NCBI RefSeq assembly: GCF_009765165.1
Contig: NZ_VLNU01000001.1
Location: 2,982,247-3,046,246, forward strand
Reading direction: 5' to 3'
Origin: Lysobacter panacisoli
Lineage (GTDB): Bacteria > Pseudomonadota > Gammaproteobacteria > Xanthomonadales > Xanthomonadaceae
Length of the DNA stretch: 64,000 nt
Positions 50,178-59,673 of this stretch are shown in pieces. The notes beneath the pieces are model-generated. The model saw nothing but the letters and a program-made list of their open reading frames with translations, was not told where the DNA came from and searched no databases. The position numbers were made by a program, and so were the translations under genes. The first letter of the stretch is position 1. The number at the start of each line of letters is the position of its first letter.

Positions 50178-50987
50178 ATGAACAAGAACATGCTCGCCGT
50201 AGCCCTGGCTTCGCTGCTCGTCGGCGGTGTCGCCGTGGCCGCATTCAACAGCTTCAAGAGCAACGACAACGCGCAGACCTCGCTGTCGGGCGAGCAGGGT
50301 GCGACGGGCCAGGGTGGCGATGTCGCCGCCGATGGCGCGATCCAGTCGGGCAAGGTCGAGTACGCCGACGTGGTCAACGTCAAGCCGATCGCCGAGAAGG
50401 AAAAGCAGTACGCGACCGTGATCGGGTCCGACGCGATCCGCGAGACCAGCACCGCCTCCACGCCGCGCGAAGTGTGCGAGGACGTGGTCGTGCAGGAACG
50501 CGCGCCGGAGCGCGACGGCAACGTCGGCGGTACGGTCGCAGGCGCCGTGATCGGCGGCCTGCTGGGCAACCAGGTCGGCGGCGGCAACGGCAAGAAGGCC
50601 GCGACCGTCGGTGGCGCGGTGGCCGGTGGCTTCATCGGCAACCAGATCGACAAGCGCCATGTCGGCGGCAAGGTCACCAACCGCACCGAGCGTCAGTGCC
50701 ACACCACCACCTCGACCTCGCAGTCGAGCAAGGTCGTCGGCTACAACGTGACCTATCGCAATCCGGACGGCACCACCGGCACGATGCGCACCGACAGCAA
50801 GCCGGGCAGCCGCATTTTCCTGGGCGAAGAGGACAAGGTCACCGGTTACGACGTGACCTACCGCTACGACGGCCAGGAGCAGACCATCCGCATGGACGAG
50901 CGTCCGGTCGCCAACCGCCTGCCTGTCATCGACGGCCAGGTCGTGACCCAGACCGCCTCGGCCGCCACGGACAGCACCCGCGGCTGA
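50178..50987 (+). CDS. Glycine-zipper 2TM domain envelope protein
   Basis: 269-aa exported protein with a single N-terminal anchor or signal (MNKNMLAVALASLLVGGVAV), a variable Gly/Asp-rich linker, a glycine zipper GTVAGAVIGGLLGNQVGGGN followed by AATVGGAVAGGFIGNQIDKR, and a C-terminal YxVTYR-type beta-region duplicated as YNVTYRNPDG and YDVTYRYDGQ. Same domain class as 47063-47539 but not a lipoprotein. Function in envelope stress is inferred. A strong terminator follows. The gap 50015-50177 holds no gene. Confidence 0.88.
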   Translation: MNKNMLAVALASLLVGGVAVAAFNSFKSNDNAQTSLSGEQGATGQGGDVAADGAIQSGKVEYADVVNVKPIAEKEKQYATVIGSDAIRETSTASTPREVCEDVVVQERAPERDGNVGGTVAGAVIGGLLGNQVGGGNGKKAATVGGAVAGGFIGNQIDKRHVGGKVTNRTERQCHTTTSTSQSSKVVGYNVTYRNPDGTTGTMRTDSKPGSRIFLGEEDKVTGYDVTYRYDGQEQTIRMDERPVANRLPVIDGQVVTQTASAATDSTRG

Positions 50988-51011
50988 TCCCCGGCGACAC
51001 GCAGCACCCCG

Positions 51012-51046
51012 AACGGGGCCGGAGTGATCCGGCCCCGTTTCTTTTT
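51012..51046 (+). terminator. Intrinsic terminator after the glycine-zipper gene
   Basis: AACGGGGCCGG (51012-51022) pairs with CCGGCCCCGTT (51029-51039), followed by a T-rich tail to 51046, 25 bp after the stop. Confidence 0.92.
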
Positions 51047-51131
51047 CGGCGCCCTCGTGTTTCGCGGCGTACGCGCCCGGATGGCGCGCTGCAAGCGTTT
51101 TCGCGGCCTTACCCCGGCTGCGCACGCCCCG

Positions 51132-51137
51132 TACAAT
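51132..51137 (+). promoter_or_regulatory. Candidate -10 (TACAAT) for glutaryl-CoA dehydrogenase
   Basis: TACAAT lies 28 bp upstream of ATG 51166. A weak -35 (CTTACC at 51108-51113, 18-bp spacing) is possible. Confidence 0.4.
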
Positions 51138-51165
51138 GAGCCTCTTTCCCCTAGTCGAGTGCGCC

Positions 51166-52329
51166 ATGTCCCTGCATCCGTACGACCTCTACGACGTCCG
51201 CTCCCTGCTCAGCGAAGAGGAGCGTGCCGTACAGGACACGGTGGCCAGGTTCACCAACGAGCGCGTGCTGCCGATCATCGGCGACGCGTTCGACCAGGGC
51301 CGTTTCCCGAAGGAACTGGTCGGTGAGATCGCCGAGCTGGGCCTGCTGGGCTCCTCGCTGCCGGAGAAGTACGGCTGTGCCGGCCTTAACGCGGTCAGCT
51401 ACGGCCTGATCTGCCAGGAACTCGAGCGCGGCGACAGCGGCATCCGCAGCTTCGTCAGCGTGCAGTCCTCGCTGTGCATGTATCCGATCTACGCCTACGG
51501 CAGCGAAGAGCAGCGCCAGCGCTGGCTGCCGGACATGGCCGCGGGCAAGGTCATCGGCTGCTTCGGTCTGACCGAGCCGCACGGTGGTTCCGATCCGGCG
51601 AACATGAAGACCAACGCGCGCCGCGACGGCGGCGACTGGATCCTCAATGGCTCCAAGATGTGGATCACCAACGGCAACGTAGCCGACATCGCCATCGTCT
51701 GGGCGCAGACCGACGAGGGCATCCAGGGCTTCGTCGTCGAGAAGGGCATGCCGGGCTTCGCGGCGCAGGAAATCAAGCACAAGATGAGCCTGCGCGCATC
51801 GGTGACCAGCTCGCTGTTCTTCGACAACGTGCGCGTGCCCGATGCCAACCGCCTGCCGAACGTGAAGGGCCTCAAGGGCCCGCTGGGCTGCCTCACGCAG
51901 GCGCGTTACGGCATCACCTGGGGTCCGATCGGCGCGGCCATCGCCTGCCTGGACGAGGCGCTGAACTACTCGAAGGAACGCATCCTGTTCGACCGCCCGG
52001 TGGCGGCGACGCAGAGCGCGCAGATCAAGCTCGCCGAGATGGCGCGACGCATCACCCTGGCGCAGCTGCTCGTGCTGCAGCTGGGCCGCCTCAAGGATGC
52101 GGGCAAGATGCAGCCGCAGCAGGTCTCGCTGGCGAAGTGGAACAACTGCCGCATGGCCATCGACATCGCGCGCGAATGCCGCGACTTGCTCGGCGGCGCC
52201 GGTATCACCACCGAGCACTCCGCGATCCGTCACGCGCTCAACCTGGAATCGGTGATCACGTACGAAGGCACCGAGACCGTGCACCAGCTGGTGATCGGCC
52301 GCGAACTCACCGGCATCAGCGCGTTCTGA
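51166..52329 (+). CDS. gcdH: Glutaryl-CoA dehydrogenase
   Basis: 387-aa FAD acyl-CoA dehydrogenase that oxidises and decarboxylates glutaryl-CoA to crotonyl-CoA, used in lysine and tryptophan breakdown. YDLYDVRSLLSEEERAVQDT is the GcdH N-terminus (start ATG 51166 preferred over 51136), CFGLTEPHGGSDPANMKT the FAD/substrate motif, ARYGITWGPIGAA is GcdH-specific, and catalytic Glu lies in TYEGTETVHQLVIGRELTG. It could receive carbon from the kynurenine pathway of this window through 2-oxoadipate, though lysine is the more general source. Confidence 0.94.
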   Translation: MSLHPYDLYDVRSLLSEEERAVQDTVARFTNERVLPIIGDAFDQGRFPKELVGEIAELGLLGSSLPEKYGCAGLNAVSYGLICQELERGDSGIRSFVSVQSSLCMYPIYAYGSEEQRQRWLPDMAAGKVIGCFGLTEPHGGSDPANMKTNARRDGGDWILNGSKMWITNGNVADIAIVWAQTDEGIQGFVVEKGMPGFAAQEIKHKMSLRASVTSSLFFDNVRVPDANRLPNVKGLKGPLGCLTQARYGITWGPIGAAIACLDEALNYSKERILFDRPVAATQSAQIKLAEMARRITLAQLLVLQLGRLKDAGKMQPQQVSLAKWNNCRMAIDIARECRDLLGGAGITTEHSAIRHALNLESVITYEGTETVHQLVIGRELTGISAF

Positions 52330-52342
52330 TCCGGGGCCGGCG

Positions 52343-52912
52343 ATGCAGCTCGGTCCCACGCTCGATACGCCGCGCCTGATCCTGCGCCCGCCGCAGGCGG
52401 AGGATTTCGAGGCTTGGGCGGCGTTCAAGGCCGATGAGGAAGCGGTGCGCCATATCGGTGGCGTCGAGCCGCGCGCGGTCGCGTGGCGCAGCTTCGCGGC
52501 GATGATCGGCGTGTGGCACCTCAAGGGCTTCGCGATGTTCTCGGTGATCGAGAAGGCGAGTGGCGAATGGATCGGCCGCGTCGGTCCGTGGCAGCCGGAA
52601 GGCTGGCCGGGCACCGAGGTGGGCTGGAGCATCGTGCGCGACCGCTGGGGCCGTGGTTATGGACCCGAAGCGGCGGTCGCGACGATCGACTGGGCGTTCG
52701 ACACGCTGGGCTGGAGCGAAGTGATCCACACCATCGCCCCGGAGAACGCGAACTCGAAGGCGGTCGCCGCCAAACTCGGTTCGCGCCTGCTGCGCATGGG
52801 CCGTCTGCCGGCGCCGTACGACACGAAGGACATCGAAATCTGGGGCCAGTCGCGGGAGCAATGGCTCGCGCGACGGGCACGCGACATGGATGCAAGACAG
52901 GAGCGCGCATGA
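52343..52912 (+). CDS. GNAT-family N-acetyltransferase (RimJ-like)
   Basis: 189-aa GNAT acetyltransferase. LDTPRLILRPPQAEDFEAWA is the RimJ/RimL-type start, EVGWSIVRDRWGRGYGPEAA is motif A (acetyl-CoA pyrophosphate loop), and HTIAPENANSKAVAAKLGS motif B. Substrate unknown. Starts 13 bp after gcdH; its TGA overlaps the ATG of the next GST gene. Confidence 0.92.
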   Translation: MQLGPTLDTPRLILRPPQAEDFEAWAAFKADEEAVRHIGGVEPRAVAWRSFAAMIGVWHLKGFAMFSVIEKASGEWIGRVGPWQPEGWPGTEVGWSIVRDRWGRGYGPEAAVATIDWAFDTLGWSEVIHTIAPENANSKAVAAKLGSRLLRMGRLPAPYDTKDIEIWGQSREQWLARRARDMDARQERA

Positions 52913-53550
52913 TCACCGTCTATGGTTATTCCTGTTCCGGCAATTGCCACAAGCTGCGCCTGCTGCTCACGCAACTGAAGCGCGAGTTCAAGTGGGTCGA
53001 GATCGACAGCACGGTCGGTGAGACCCGCACGCCGGAGTACCTGGCCAAGAATCCGAACGGCAAGGTGCCGTTGATCGAACTCGAAGACCGTCGCGTGATG
53101 ACCGAGTCGAACGCGATCCTGTGCTGGCTCGCCGAAGGCACGCCGTTCTGGGCCGGCGATTCGTGGCAACGCGCGCAGGTACTGAGCTGGCTGTTCTTCG
53201 AGCAGTACAGCCACGAGCCCTACATCGCCGTGGCGCGTTCCATCCGGGGCTGGACGCCGCTGGATTCGCCGCGCCGCGCGTCGCTGCCGCAACTGCGCGA
53301 ACGCGGCAACCAGGCGCTGGCGGTAATGGAGGAGCACCTCAAGGACAACCCGTGGTTCAGCGGCGACGCCTATGGCATCGGCGACATCGCGCTGTTCGCC
53401 TATACCAGCGTCGCCGACGAAGGCGGCTTCGATCTCTCCGCATATCCGGGCGTGCATGCCTGGCTGGAACGCGTGCGGCAGACGCCGGATTTCGTCGCCA
53501 TGCCGCCGCCGCCGGTCGAGGCCGCCTCGCGCCTCGCGCTGCCGGATTGA
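52909..53550 (+). CDS. Glutathione S-transferase family protein
   Basis: 213-aa GST. YGYSCSGNCHKLRLLLTQLK begins the thioredoxin domain, NPNGKVPLIELEDRRVMTES holds the cis-proline and the GSH Glu/Ser pair, and GIGDIALFAYTSVADEGGFD is the C-terminal capping box. The ATG overlaps the GNAT stop (ATGA). Probably co-transcribed with gcdH and the acetyltransferase. Substrate unknown; second GST of the window. Confidence 0.93.
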   Translation: MITVYGYSCSGNCHKLRLLLTQLKREFKWVEIDSTVGETRTPEYLAKNPNGKVPLIELEDRRVMTESNAILCWLAEGTPFWAGDSWQRAQVLSWLFFEQYSHEPYIAVARSIRGWTPLDSPRRASLPQLRERGNQALAVMEEHLKDNPWFSGDAYGIGDIALFAYTSVADEGGFDLSAYPGVHAWLERVRQTPDFVAMPPPPVEAASRLALPD

Positions 53551-53617
53551 CGACGCACCCATCGACTCACACCGATCGGGCCTCGCGCCCGACGACAGAC
53601 CGGAACAGAACCCCCGC

Positions 53618-55915
53618 ATGTCCGTGATCCCCAATCCGATTCCCGCGCGCATGAAAGGCCTCAACCGGGCCGAGATCTGCGACGTCAACTTCAGCGAATT
53701 CGTGAAGGCCTGGAACGGCCGCGCCGATGCGCGTCCCGCACCGGGCGATGCGATCCTCGACGGCAGCGCGCTCGATGCGCGCGGTTTCCGTGAGTTGTTC
53801 GAATCGCAGCTGATCAGCCGCCATCTCGATCTGATGGCGCGCGTGCTGCGCGTGCAGAACAAGGTCTTCTACACCATCGGTTCCAGCGGCCACGAAGGCA
53901 ACGCGATGGTCGCGCGCCTGACGCGCCACACCGATCCGGCGTTCCTGCATTACCGCTCCGGCGGTTTCATGGCCGAACGCTTCCGCAAGCTGCCGGCGAC
54001 CGCGGGCAAGAAGCTGGATCCGATCATGGATTCGGCGCTGAGCTTCGCCGCGAGCAAGGACGACCCGGCATCGGGCGGACGCCACAAGGTGTGGGGCAGC
54101 AAGCCGTTGTGGGTGCTGCCGCAGACGTCGACCATCGCCTCGCACCTGCCCAAGGCGCTGGGCACGGCTGTCGCGATCGAGGCGGGCAAGCGCCTCGGCC
54201 ATGCGCTGCCGATCCCCGACGACAGCATCGCGATCTGCTCCTTCGGCGACGCGTCGGCCAACCACGCCACCGCGCAGACCGCGTTCAATGCAGCGGCCTG
54301 GACCGCTTACCAGAAGCTGCCCGCGCCGGTGCTGTTCGTGTGCGAGGACAACGGCATCGGCATCTCGGTGAAGACGCCGGGCGGCTGGATCGGCAACCGC
54401 TTCCGCAACATGGACGGGCTGGATTACTTCGCCGCCGACGGTCTCGATCTCGCGTCCGGTTATGCCGACGTGCAGCGCGCGGTCGAGCACTGCCGCAACA
54501 CGCGCCGGCCGACGTTCCTGCACCTCAAGACCACCCGCATCATGGGTCACGCCGGCACCGACTTCGAGATCGAATGGCGTTCGATCGAGGAACTGTGCGC
54601 GGTGGAAGCGACCGATCCGCTGCTGCGCTCGGCCGCGATCGCGCTGGAATCGGGGCTGATGTCGAAGGACGAAGTGCTCGAGCTGTACGAAGCGACGCGG
54701 AAGAAGTGCTTCGCCGCGGCGGAGGAAGCCGACCGTCGTCCCAAGCTCGACAAGCTCGCCGACGTGATCGCACCGCTGGCGCCGTACACGCCGGACAAGG
54801 TGCAGGCCGAAGCGCGCCGCGCCGATTTCGCGCAGAAGCGACTGGACGTGTTCGGTGGCGAGGCGAAGCTGCCGGAGAACCAGCCGCCGCGCCACCTCGC
54901 GATCCAGATCAACAACGCGCTTCACGACCTGTTCGCCAAGTATCCCGAGACGCTGTTGTTCGGTGAGGACGTGGCGCAGAAGGGCGGCGTGTACACCGTG
55001 ACCAAGGGCCTGCAGAAGGCATTCGGTCCGCGCCGCGTGTTCAACACACTGCTCGACGAGACGATGATCCTGGGCATGGCACAGGGCTTCGCCAACGTCG
55101 GCCTGCTGCCCATTCCCGAAATCCAGTACCTGGCGTATTTCCACAACGCCTGCGACCAGATCCGCGGCGAAGCGGCCAGCCTGCAGTTCTTCAGCAACAA
55201 CCAGTACGCGAACCCGATGGTCGTGCGCATCGCCGGCCTGGGCTACCAGCGCGGTTTCGGCGGCCACTTCCACAACGACAACTCGATCACCGCGTTGCGC
55301 GACATCCCGGGGCTGGTGGTCGGTTGCCCGTCGCGCGGCGACGATGCTGCGACGATGCTGCGCACGCTCACCGCGCTGGCGAAGGTCGACGGCCGCGTCA
55401 GCGTGTTCCTCGAGCCGATCGCGCTGTACATGACCAAGGATCTGTACGAGCCCGGCGACGGCCAGTGGCTGACGACGTATCCGAAGCCCGACGAAGCGAT
55501 GGTGCTGGGCGAAGGCCGCGTCTACGGCGAAGGCAACGACGATCTGGTGATCTTCACCTACGGCAATGGCGTGCCGATGAGCCTGCGTGCCGCGCGTGCC
55601 ATCGAGAAGAAGCACGGCTGGAAGGCGCGCGTGGTCGATCTGCGCTGGCTGGTGCCGCTCAACGAGGACTACATCCGCGAGCAGGCCCGCACCGCCAAGC
55701 GCCTGCTGATCGTCGACGAAGGTCGCCACAGCGCCGGTGTGGGCGAGGGCGTGCTCACCGCGATCGCGGAAGGCGGGCTTTTCAAGGGCACGCACGGCGC
55801 GCGTCCGTTCCAGCGCGTGGTCGGCGTCGATACGTACACGCCGCTCGCTGGCGCGGCGTTCCTGGTCATTCCGTCCGACGACGACATCGTCGCGGCGGCC
55901 GACCGCCTGGCCTGA
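53618..55915 (+). CDS. Branched-chain 2-oxo acid dehydrogenase E1, fused alpha and beta subunits
   Basis: 765-aa ThDP enzyme. Residues about 1-400 are E1-alpha (CSFGDASANHATAQTAFNAA, FVCEDNGIGISVKTPGGWIG) and about 425-765 are E1-beta (LLFGEDVAQKGGVYTVTKGL, FNTLLDETMILGMAQGFANV, then the EGxxSAGVGEGV type ending). Normally two polypeptides (BkdA1/BkdA2), here one chain. Oxidatively decarboxylates 2-oxo acids from Val/Leu/Ile for branched fatty acids. E2 and E3 are not adjacent in this window. Start at ATG 53618. Confidence 0.92.
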   Translation: MSVIPNPIPARMKGLNRAEICDVNFSEFVKAWNGRADARPAPGDAILDGSALDARGFRELFESQLISRHLDLMARVLRVQNKVFYTIGSSGHEGNAMVARLTRHTDPAFLHYRSGGFMAERFRKLPATAGKKLDPIMDSALSFAASKDDPASGGRHKVWGSKPLWVLPQTSTIASHLPKALGTAVAIEAGKRLGHALPIPDDSIAICSFGDASANHATAQTAFNAAAWTAYQKLPAPVLFVCEDNGIGISVKTPGGWIGNRFRNMDGLDYFAADGLDLASGYADVQRAVEHCRNTRRPTFLHLKTTRIMGHAGTDFEIEWRSIEELCAVEATDPLLRSAAIALESGLMSKDEVLELYEATRKKCFAAAEEADRRPKLDKLADVIAPLAPYTPDKVQAEARRADFAQKRLDVFGGEAKLPENQPPRHLAIQINNALHDLFAKYPETLLFGEDVAQKGGVYTVTKGLQKAFGPRRVFNTLLDETMILGMAQGFANVGLLPIPEIQYLAYFHNACDQIRGEAASLQFFSNNQYANPMVVRIAGLGYQRGFGGHFHNDNSITALRDIPGLVVGCPSRGDDAATMLRTLTALAKVDGRVSVFLEPIALYMTKDLYEPGDGQWLTTYPKPDEAMVLGEGRVYGEGNDDLVIFTYGNGVPMSLRAARAIEKKHGWKARVVDLRWLVPLNEDYIREQARTAKRLLIVDEGRHSAGVGEGVLTAIAEGGLFKGTHGARPFQRVVGVDTYTPLAGAAFLVIPSDDDIVAAADRLA

Positions 55916-55923
55916 CCCCGGCA

Positions 55924-55943
55924 GGCGCGCCCTTCAGCGCGCC
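55924..55943. terminator. Shared hairpin between convergent E1 and ygfZ genes
   Basis: GGCGCGC (55924-55930) pairs with GCGCGCC (55937-55943) around CCTTCA; it overlaps the ygfZ stop (55934-55936) and lies 8 bp after the E1 stop, so it can serve both. Confidence 0.6.
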
Positions 55944-56806
55944 AGGCCGTCCAGCAGGGGGCGTTCGCGCGCTTCGCAGTCGCCGATGCGCAGCGCCGAT
56001 GCGTCGCGCTCCAGCGGCAGCACGGCGAGCGCGAGCGCCTTCACGCCTTCGACGCCCGACGCGATCACCTTGCCCAGCGCGACCGGCCCGGCGCTGACGT
56101 CGACGCCGGCCTCGACGGGTTGGTCGAGTTCCAGCAACGCGAGGCCGCGCTTGGCCTGACCGAGGAAATGCGTGCGCGCGACGATTTCCTGGCCCGGATA
56201 GCAGCCCTTCTTCACGCTGAATCCACGCAGCCGGTCGAGCGACAGCTGCTGCGGGGTCCAGTGTTCGACCTGCGAGGCGGGCAGGCGGGGCAGGCCGTGG
56301 AGGAGATCCTGCGCGTGCCAGCGCGCGGCGGCGTCGGCATCGGTGTGAAGAGACGTGGCGGCGCCGATGAGGAGCGTGCGCGGGCCGCCGTCGCCACTGA
56401 GGTCGAGTTCGATCGTCGAGGTCTCGTCGCCGTCAAAGTCAGCGCCGCGAGCGCGCGCAGGGGCGATGAACCGGCCGGAAACCTGCAGGTCCGTCCGTAC
56501 CTCCAGCGCGACCTTGGCGCGGAAGACGAAGCGCTGCAGCGCAGCGACCACCGCCAACGCGTCGGCGTCGGGCAGGAGCAGCCAGATCGTCTCATCGGAC
56601 AGCTTCAGCAAAGCGAACAGCGCGACCACACGGCCCTTGGGCGTCAGCCAGCCGCTCCATTGCCACTGGCCGGGCTCGATCAGGGCCACGTCGTTCATGA
56701 ACTGCGCCTGCGCAAAAGCCGCCGCATCGCGTCCTCGCAACGCGATCACACGGTGGCCGGGCAGGGCGAAAACCGCGTCCGGCGCGGTCTGCGGGTTGTC
56801 ATGCAT
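55934..56806 (-). CDS. ygfZ: Folate-binding Fe-S cluster maintenance protein YgfZ
   Basis: 290-aa GcvT-related protein that helps keep selected iron-sulfur enzymes active. The signature K-G-C-Y-x-G-Q-E is present in VKKGCYPGQEIVARTHFLGQ. It is divergent from the SDH block, which encodes a major Fe-S client, across a 30-bp gap. Confidence 0.94.
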   Translation of the reverse strand: MHDNPQTAPDAVFALPGHRVIALRGRDAAAFAQAQFMNDVALIEPGQWQWSGWLTPKGRVVALFALLKLSDETIWLLLPDADALAVVAALQRFVFRAKVALEVRTDLQVSGRFIAPARARGADFDGDETSTIELDLSGDGGPRTLLIGAATSLHTDADAAARWHAQDLLHGLPRLPASQVEHWTPQQLSLDRLRGFSVKKGCYPGQEIVARTHFLGQAKRGLALLELDQPVEAGVDVSAGPVALGKVIASGVEGVKALALAVLPLERDASALRIGDCEARERPLLDGLAR

Positions 56807-56836
56807 GGGGGGCGGGAATTAACATTCAGCGCCGTG

Positions 56837-57001
56837 ATGATAGGCCAAACCACTCCCGTCGCCGCCCCCGAGGCGCCCCAGACACCGGAGCCGCCGCCTT
56901 CCGCGGGCGACACCCAGGCGAAGGAGTTCGGCGGACGCGAAGGCCCTGACCCGACCCGTTACGGCGATTGGGAAAAGAACGGCCGCTGCATCGACTTCTG
57001 A
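56837..57001 (+). CDS. SdhAF4-like protein (DUF1674), succinate dehydrogenase assembly factor
   Basis: 54-aa protein: a Pro/Thr-rich N-terminus then FGGREGPDPTRYGDWEKNGR-CIDF, the DUF1674/SdhAF4 hallmark. In mitochondria and alphaproteobacteria SdhAF4 binds free flavinated SdhA and promotes SdhA-SdhB joining. Its place directly ahead of sdhC fits that role. Start at ATG 56837; GTG 56834 is an alternative. Confidence 0.88.
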   Translation: MIGQTTPVAAPEAPQTPEPPPSAGDTQAKEFGGREGPDPTRYGDWEKNGRCIDF

Positions 57002-57075
57002 CGCCTCATCGTCCCACGCTCCATCCGCCTTCCCGCCACGCGGCCCCGCCGCCCAGCCGAGAGACCGCCACGCTC

Positions 57076-57471
57076 ATGGCGCATCGCGAACGTCCCCTGT
57101 CACCGCATCTCCAGGTCTATCGCTGGCAGGTGCAGATGATGACCTCCATCATCCACCGCGCCACCGGCATCATCCTGGTCGTCGGCAGCCTCATCATCGC
57201 CTGGGGCCTGCTCGCGCTGGCCGCGGGTCCCGAAGCGTGGAACGGTTTCACCTCGTTCACCCGCTCGGCGTTCGGTTTCCTGATCCTGTTCGGCTGGAGC
57301 TGGGCCCTGTCGTTCCACCTGATCAACGGCATCCGCCATCTGGTCCAGGACGCGGGTTACGCCTACAAGATCGAAGCCTTCGTCCGTAACAGCTGGATCT
57401 CGATCTTCGGCAGCCTCGCGCTGACCGTGCTGATCTGGGTCGTGGCGATGATGCAGCGGGGTGGCGCATGA
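57076..57471 (+). CDS. sdhC: Succinate dehydrogenase cytochrome b556 subunit
   Basis: 131-aa three-helix membrane anchor for heme b and ubiquinone. RPLSPHLQVYRWQVQMMTS and IIHRATGI are the family N-terminus, and SFHLINGIRHLVQDAGYAYK carries the heme-ligating His. Start at ATG 57076. ATGA overlap with sdhD. Confidence 0.96.
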   Translation: MAHRERPLSPHLQVYRWQVQMMTSIIHRATGIILVVGSLIIAWGLLALAAGPEAWNGFTSFTRSAFGFLILFGWSWALSFHLINGIRHLVQDAGYAYKIEAFVRNSWISIFGSLALTVLIWVVAMMQRGGA

Positions 57472-57863
57472 GCCTGAACAAGCCCCGCCTGCGCAATCCG
57501 CTGAAGAACGCCCGCGGCCTCGGCTCGGCGAAGGACGGCACCGGTCATTTCATCTACCAGCGCATCACCGCGATCGCGCTGGTGTTCCTGTCGATCTACG
57601 TGGTCGGCCTGATCGTCTCGCTGATCGGCGACGACTACGCCAGCGTGCACGCGAGCGTCGCGCATCCGTGCAACGCGATCCTGCTGGTGGCCTTCAGCAT
57701 CGCGATGTTCTGGCACGCCAAGCTCGGCGTGCAGGTGATCATCGAAGACTACGTGCACACGCCGTTCTACGCGGCGACGCTGCACCTGCTGAACATTTTC
57801 GTCTGCGCTCTCGCGGCCATCGCCAGCGTGCTCGCCGTCGTCCGCATCGCGCTGGGAGCCTGA
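57468..57863 (+). CDS. sdhD: Succinate dehydrogenase membrane anchor subunit
   Basis: 131-aa second membrane anchor with three helices. GTGHFIYQRITAIALVFLSI starts helix 1 and FWHAKLGVQVIIEDYVHTPF contains the conserved His and the quinone-site Asp-Tyr. Overlaps the sdhC stop by 4 bases and is 3 bp from sdhA. Confidence 0.95.
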   Translation: MSLNKPRLRNPLKNARGLGSAKDGTGHFIYQRITAIALVFLSIYVVGLIVSLIGDDYASVHASVAHPCNAILLVAFSIAMFWHAKLGVQVIIEDYVHTPFYAATLHLLNIFVCALAAIASVLAVVRIALGA

Positions 57864-57866
57864 GCC

Positions 57867-59657
57867 GTGCCCGCTTACAAGATCCACGAACACACCTTCG
57901 ACATGGTGGTGGTCGGCGCCGGCGGCGCCGGCCTGCGCGCCACCTTCGGCCTGGCCCAGAAGGGCCTGAAGACGGCCTGCATCACCAAGGTCTTCCCGAC
58001 GCGTTCGCACACCGTGGCCGCGCAGGGCGGCGTCGCCGCGGCGCTGGCCAACATGGGCGAGGACGACTGGCGCTACCACTTCTTCGATACCGTCAAGGGT
58101 TCGGACTGGCTGGGCGACCAGGACGCGATCGAATACATGTGCCGTGAGGCCATCCCGGCCATCATCGAGCTGGAACACTACGGCGTTCCGTTCTCGCGCA
58201 CCGAGGACGGCAAGATCTACCAGCGTCCGTTCGGCGGCATGACCACGCGCTACGGCGAAGGTCCGCCGGCGCAGCGCACCTGCGCCGCGGCCGATCGCAC
58301 CGGCCACGCGATCCTGCACACGCTGTACCAGCAGTCGCTCGCGCACGACGCGCAGTTCTTCATCGAGTATTTCGCGCTCGACCTGATCATGGACGAGCAC
58401 GGCGCCTGCCGCGGCGTGCTCGCGCTCGACATGGCCGAGGGCACGCTGCACCTGTTCAAGGCGCAGGGCACGGTGCTGGCGACCGGCGGCTACGGCCGCG
58501 CGTACTTCTCCGCGACCTCCGCCCATACCTGCACCGGCGACGGCGGCGGCATGGTGCTGCGCGCCGGCCTGGCGATGCAGGACATGGAGTTCGTGCAGTT
58601 CCACCCGACCGGCATCTACGGCGCCGGCTGCCTCATCACCGAAGGCGTCCGCGGCGAAGGCGGCATCCTGCGCAACAGCAACGGCGAGCGCTTCATGGAG
58701 CGCTACGCGCCGAGCGTGAAGGACCTCGCCCCGCGCGACATGGTCAGCCGTGCGATGACGATGGAAATCCGCGAAGGCCGCGGCGTCGGCGAGCACAAGG
58801 ACCACATCCTGCTCGACCTGACGCACCTCGGTCCGGAAGTGATCCACGAGAAGCTGCCGGGCATCGCCGAGTCGGCGCGCATTTTCGCCAACGTGGACGT
58901 CGAGAAGCAGCCGATCCCGGTGATCCCGACCGTGCACTACAACATGGGCGGCATCCCGACCAACTACCACGGCGAAGTGGTGCAGCTGCGCAACGGCAAC
59001 CCGGACGAAGTCGTGCCGGGCCTGTATGCGATCGGCGAAGCCGCGTGCGTGTCCGTGCACGGCGCCAACCGCCTGGGTTCCAACTCGCTGCTCGACCTGG
59101 TCGTGTTCGGCCGCGCCGTCGCCAACCGCGCGGCGGATACGGTCAAGCCCGACGGCAAGCAGGCCAAGCTCGCCTCCGACGCCTGCGACCAGGCGCTGGC
59201 GCGACTGGACAAGCTGCGCAATGCCAACGGCGGCACGCCGACCGCGGTCATCCGCGACAAGATGCAGCGCACGATGCAGGCCGACGCCGCCGTGTTCCGC
59301 ACCGGCGAGACGCTGTCCGACGGCGTGAGGAAGATGCGCGAGATCCACGCGTCGTTCGCCGACGTGAAGGTCGCCGACCGCTCGCTGATCTGGAATTCCG
59401 ACCTGATCGAGACCTACGAGCTGTCGAACCTGCTCGGCCAGGCGCTCGCCACGATCGTCTCGGCGGAGAACCGCACCGAGTCGCGTGGCGCGCACGCCCG
59501 CGAGGACTTCCCGGACCGCGACGACGCCAACTGGCAGAAGCACACCCTGTGCTCGGTCAGCGACAGCGGCGAGACCGCCATCGACTACCGCCCGGTGCAC
59601 ATGTACACGTTGACCGACGACGTGTCCGTTGTGCCGCCGAAGAAGCGCGTCTACTGA
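57867..59657 (+). CDS. sdhA: Succinate dehydrogenase flavoprotein subunit
   Basis: 596-aa FAD subunit oxidising succinate to fumarate at complex [22 protein letters not shown] is the dinucleotide site, [11 protein letters not shown] holds the His that is covalently flavinated (by SdhE), and [20 protein letters not shown] and [20 protein letters not shown] are substrate/FAD motifs. GTG start. A long antisense frame (57363-59762) is not a gene. Confidence 0.98.
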   Translation: MPAYKIHEHTFDMVVVGAGGAGLRATFGLAQKGLKTACITKVFPTRSHTVAAQGGVAAALANMGEDDWRYHFFDTVKGSDWLGDQDAIEYMCREAIPAIIELEHYGVPFSRTEDGKIYQRPFGGMTTRYGEGPPAQRTCAAADRTGHAILHTLYQQSLAHDAQFFIEYFALDLIMDEHGACRGVLALDMAEGTLHLFKAQGTVLATGGYGRAYFSATSAHTCTGDGGGMVLRAGLAMQDMEFVQFHPTGIYGAGCLITEGVRGEGGILRNSNGERFMERYAPSVKDLAPRDMVSRAMTMEIREGRGVGEHKDHILLDLTHLGPEVIHEKLPGIAESARIFANVDVEKQPIPVIPTVHYNMGGIPTNYHGEVVQLRNGNPDEVVPGLYAIGEAACVSVHGANRLGSNSLLDLVVFGRAVANRAADTVKPDGKQAKLASDACDQALARLDKLRNANGGTPTAVIRDKMQRTMQADAAVFRTGETLSDGVRKMREIHASFADVKVADRSLIWNSDLIETYELSNLLGQALATIVSAENRTESRGAHAREDFPDRDDANWQKHTLCSVSDSGETAIDYRPVHMYTLTDDVSVVPPKKRVY

Positions 59658-59673
59658 CCGGAGCGAGCACACC

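Noticed and set aside
53567..55795. 742-codon minus-strand frame opposite the E1 gene
   Set aside because: Antisense shadow of the E1 alpha-beta coding sequence; low-complexity composition.
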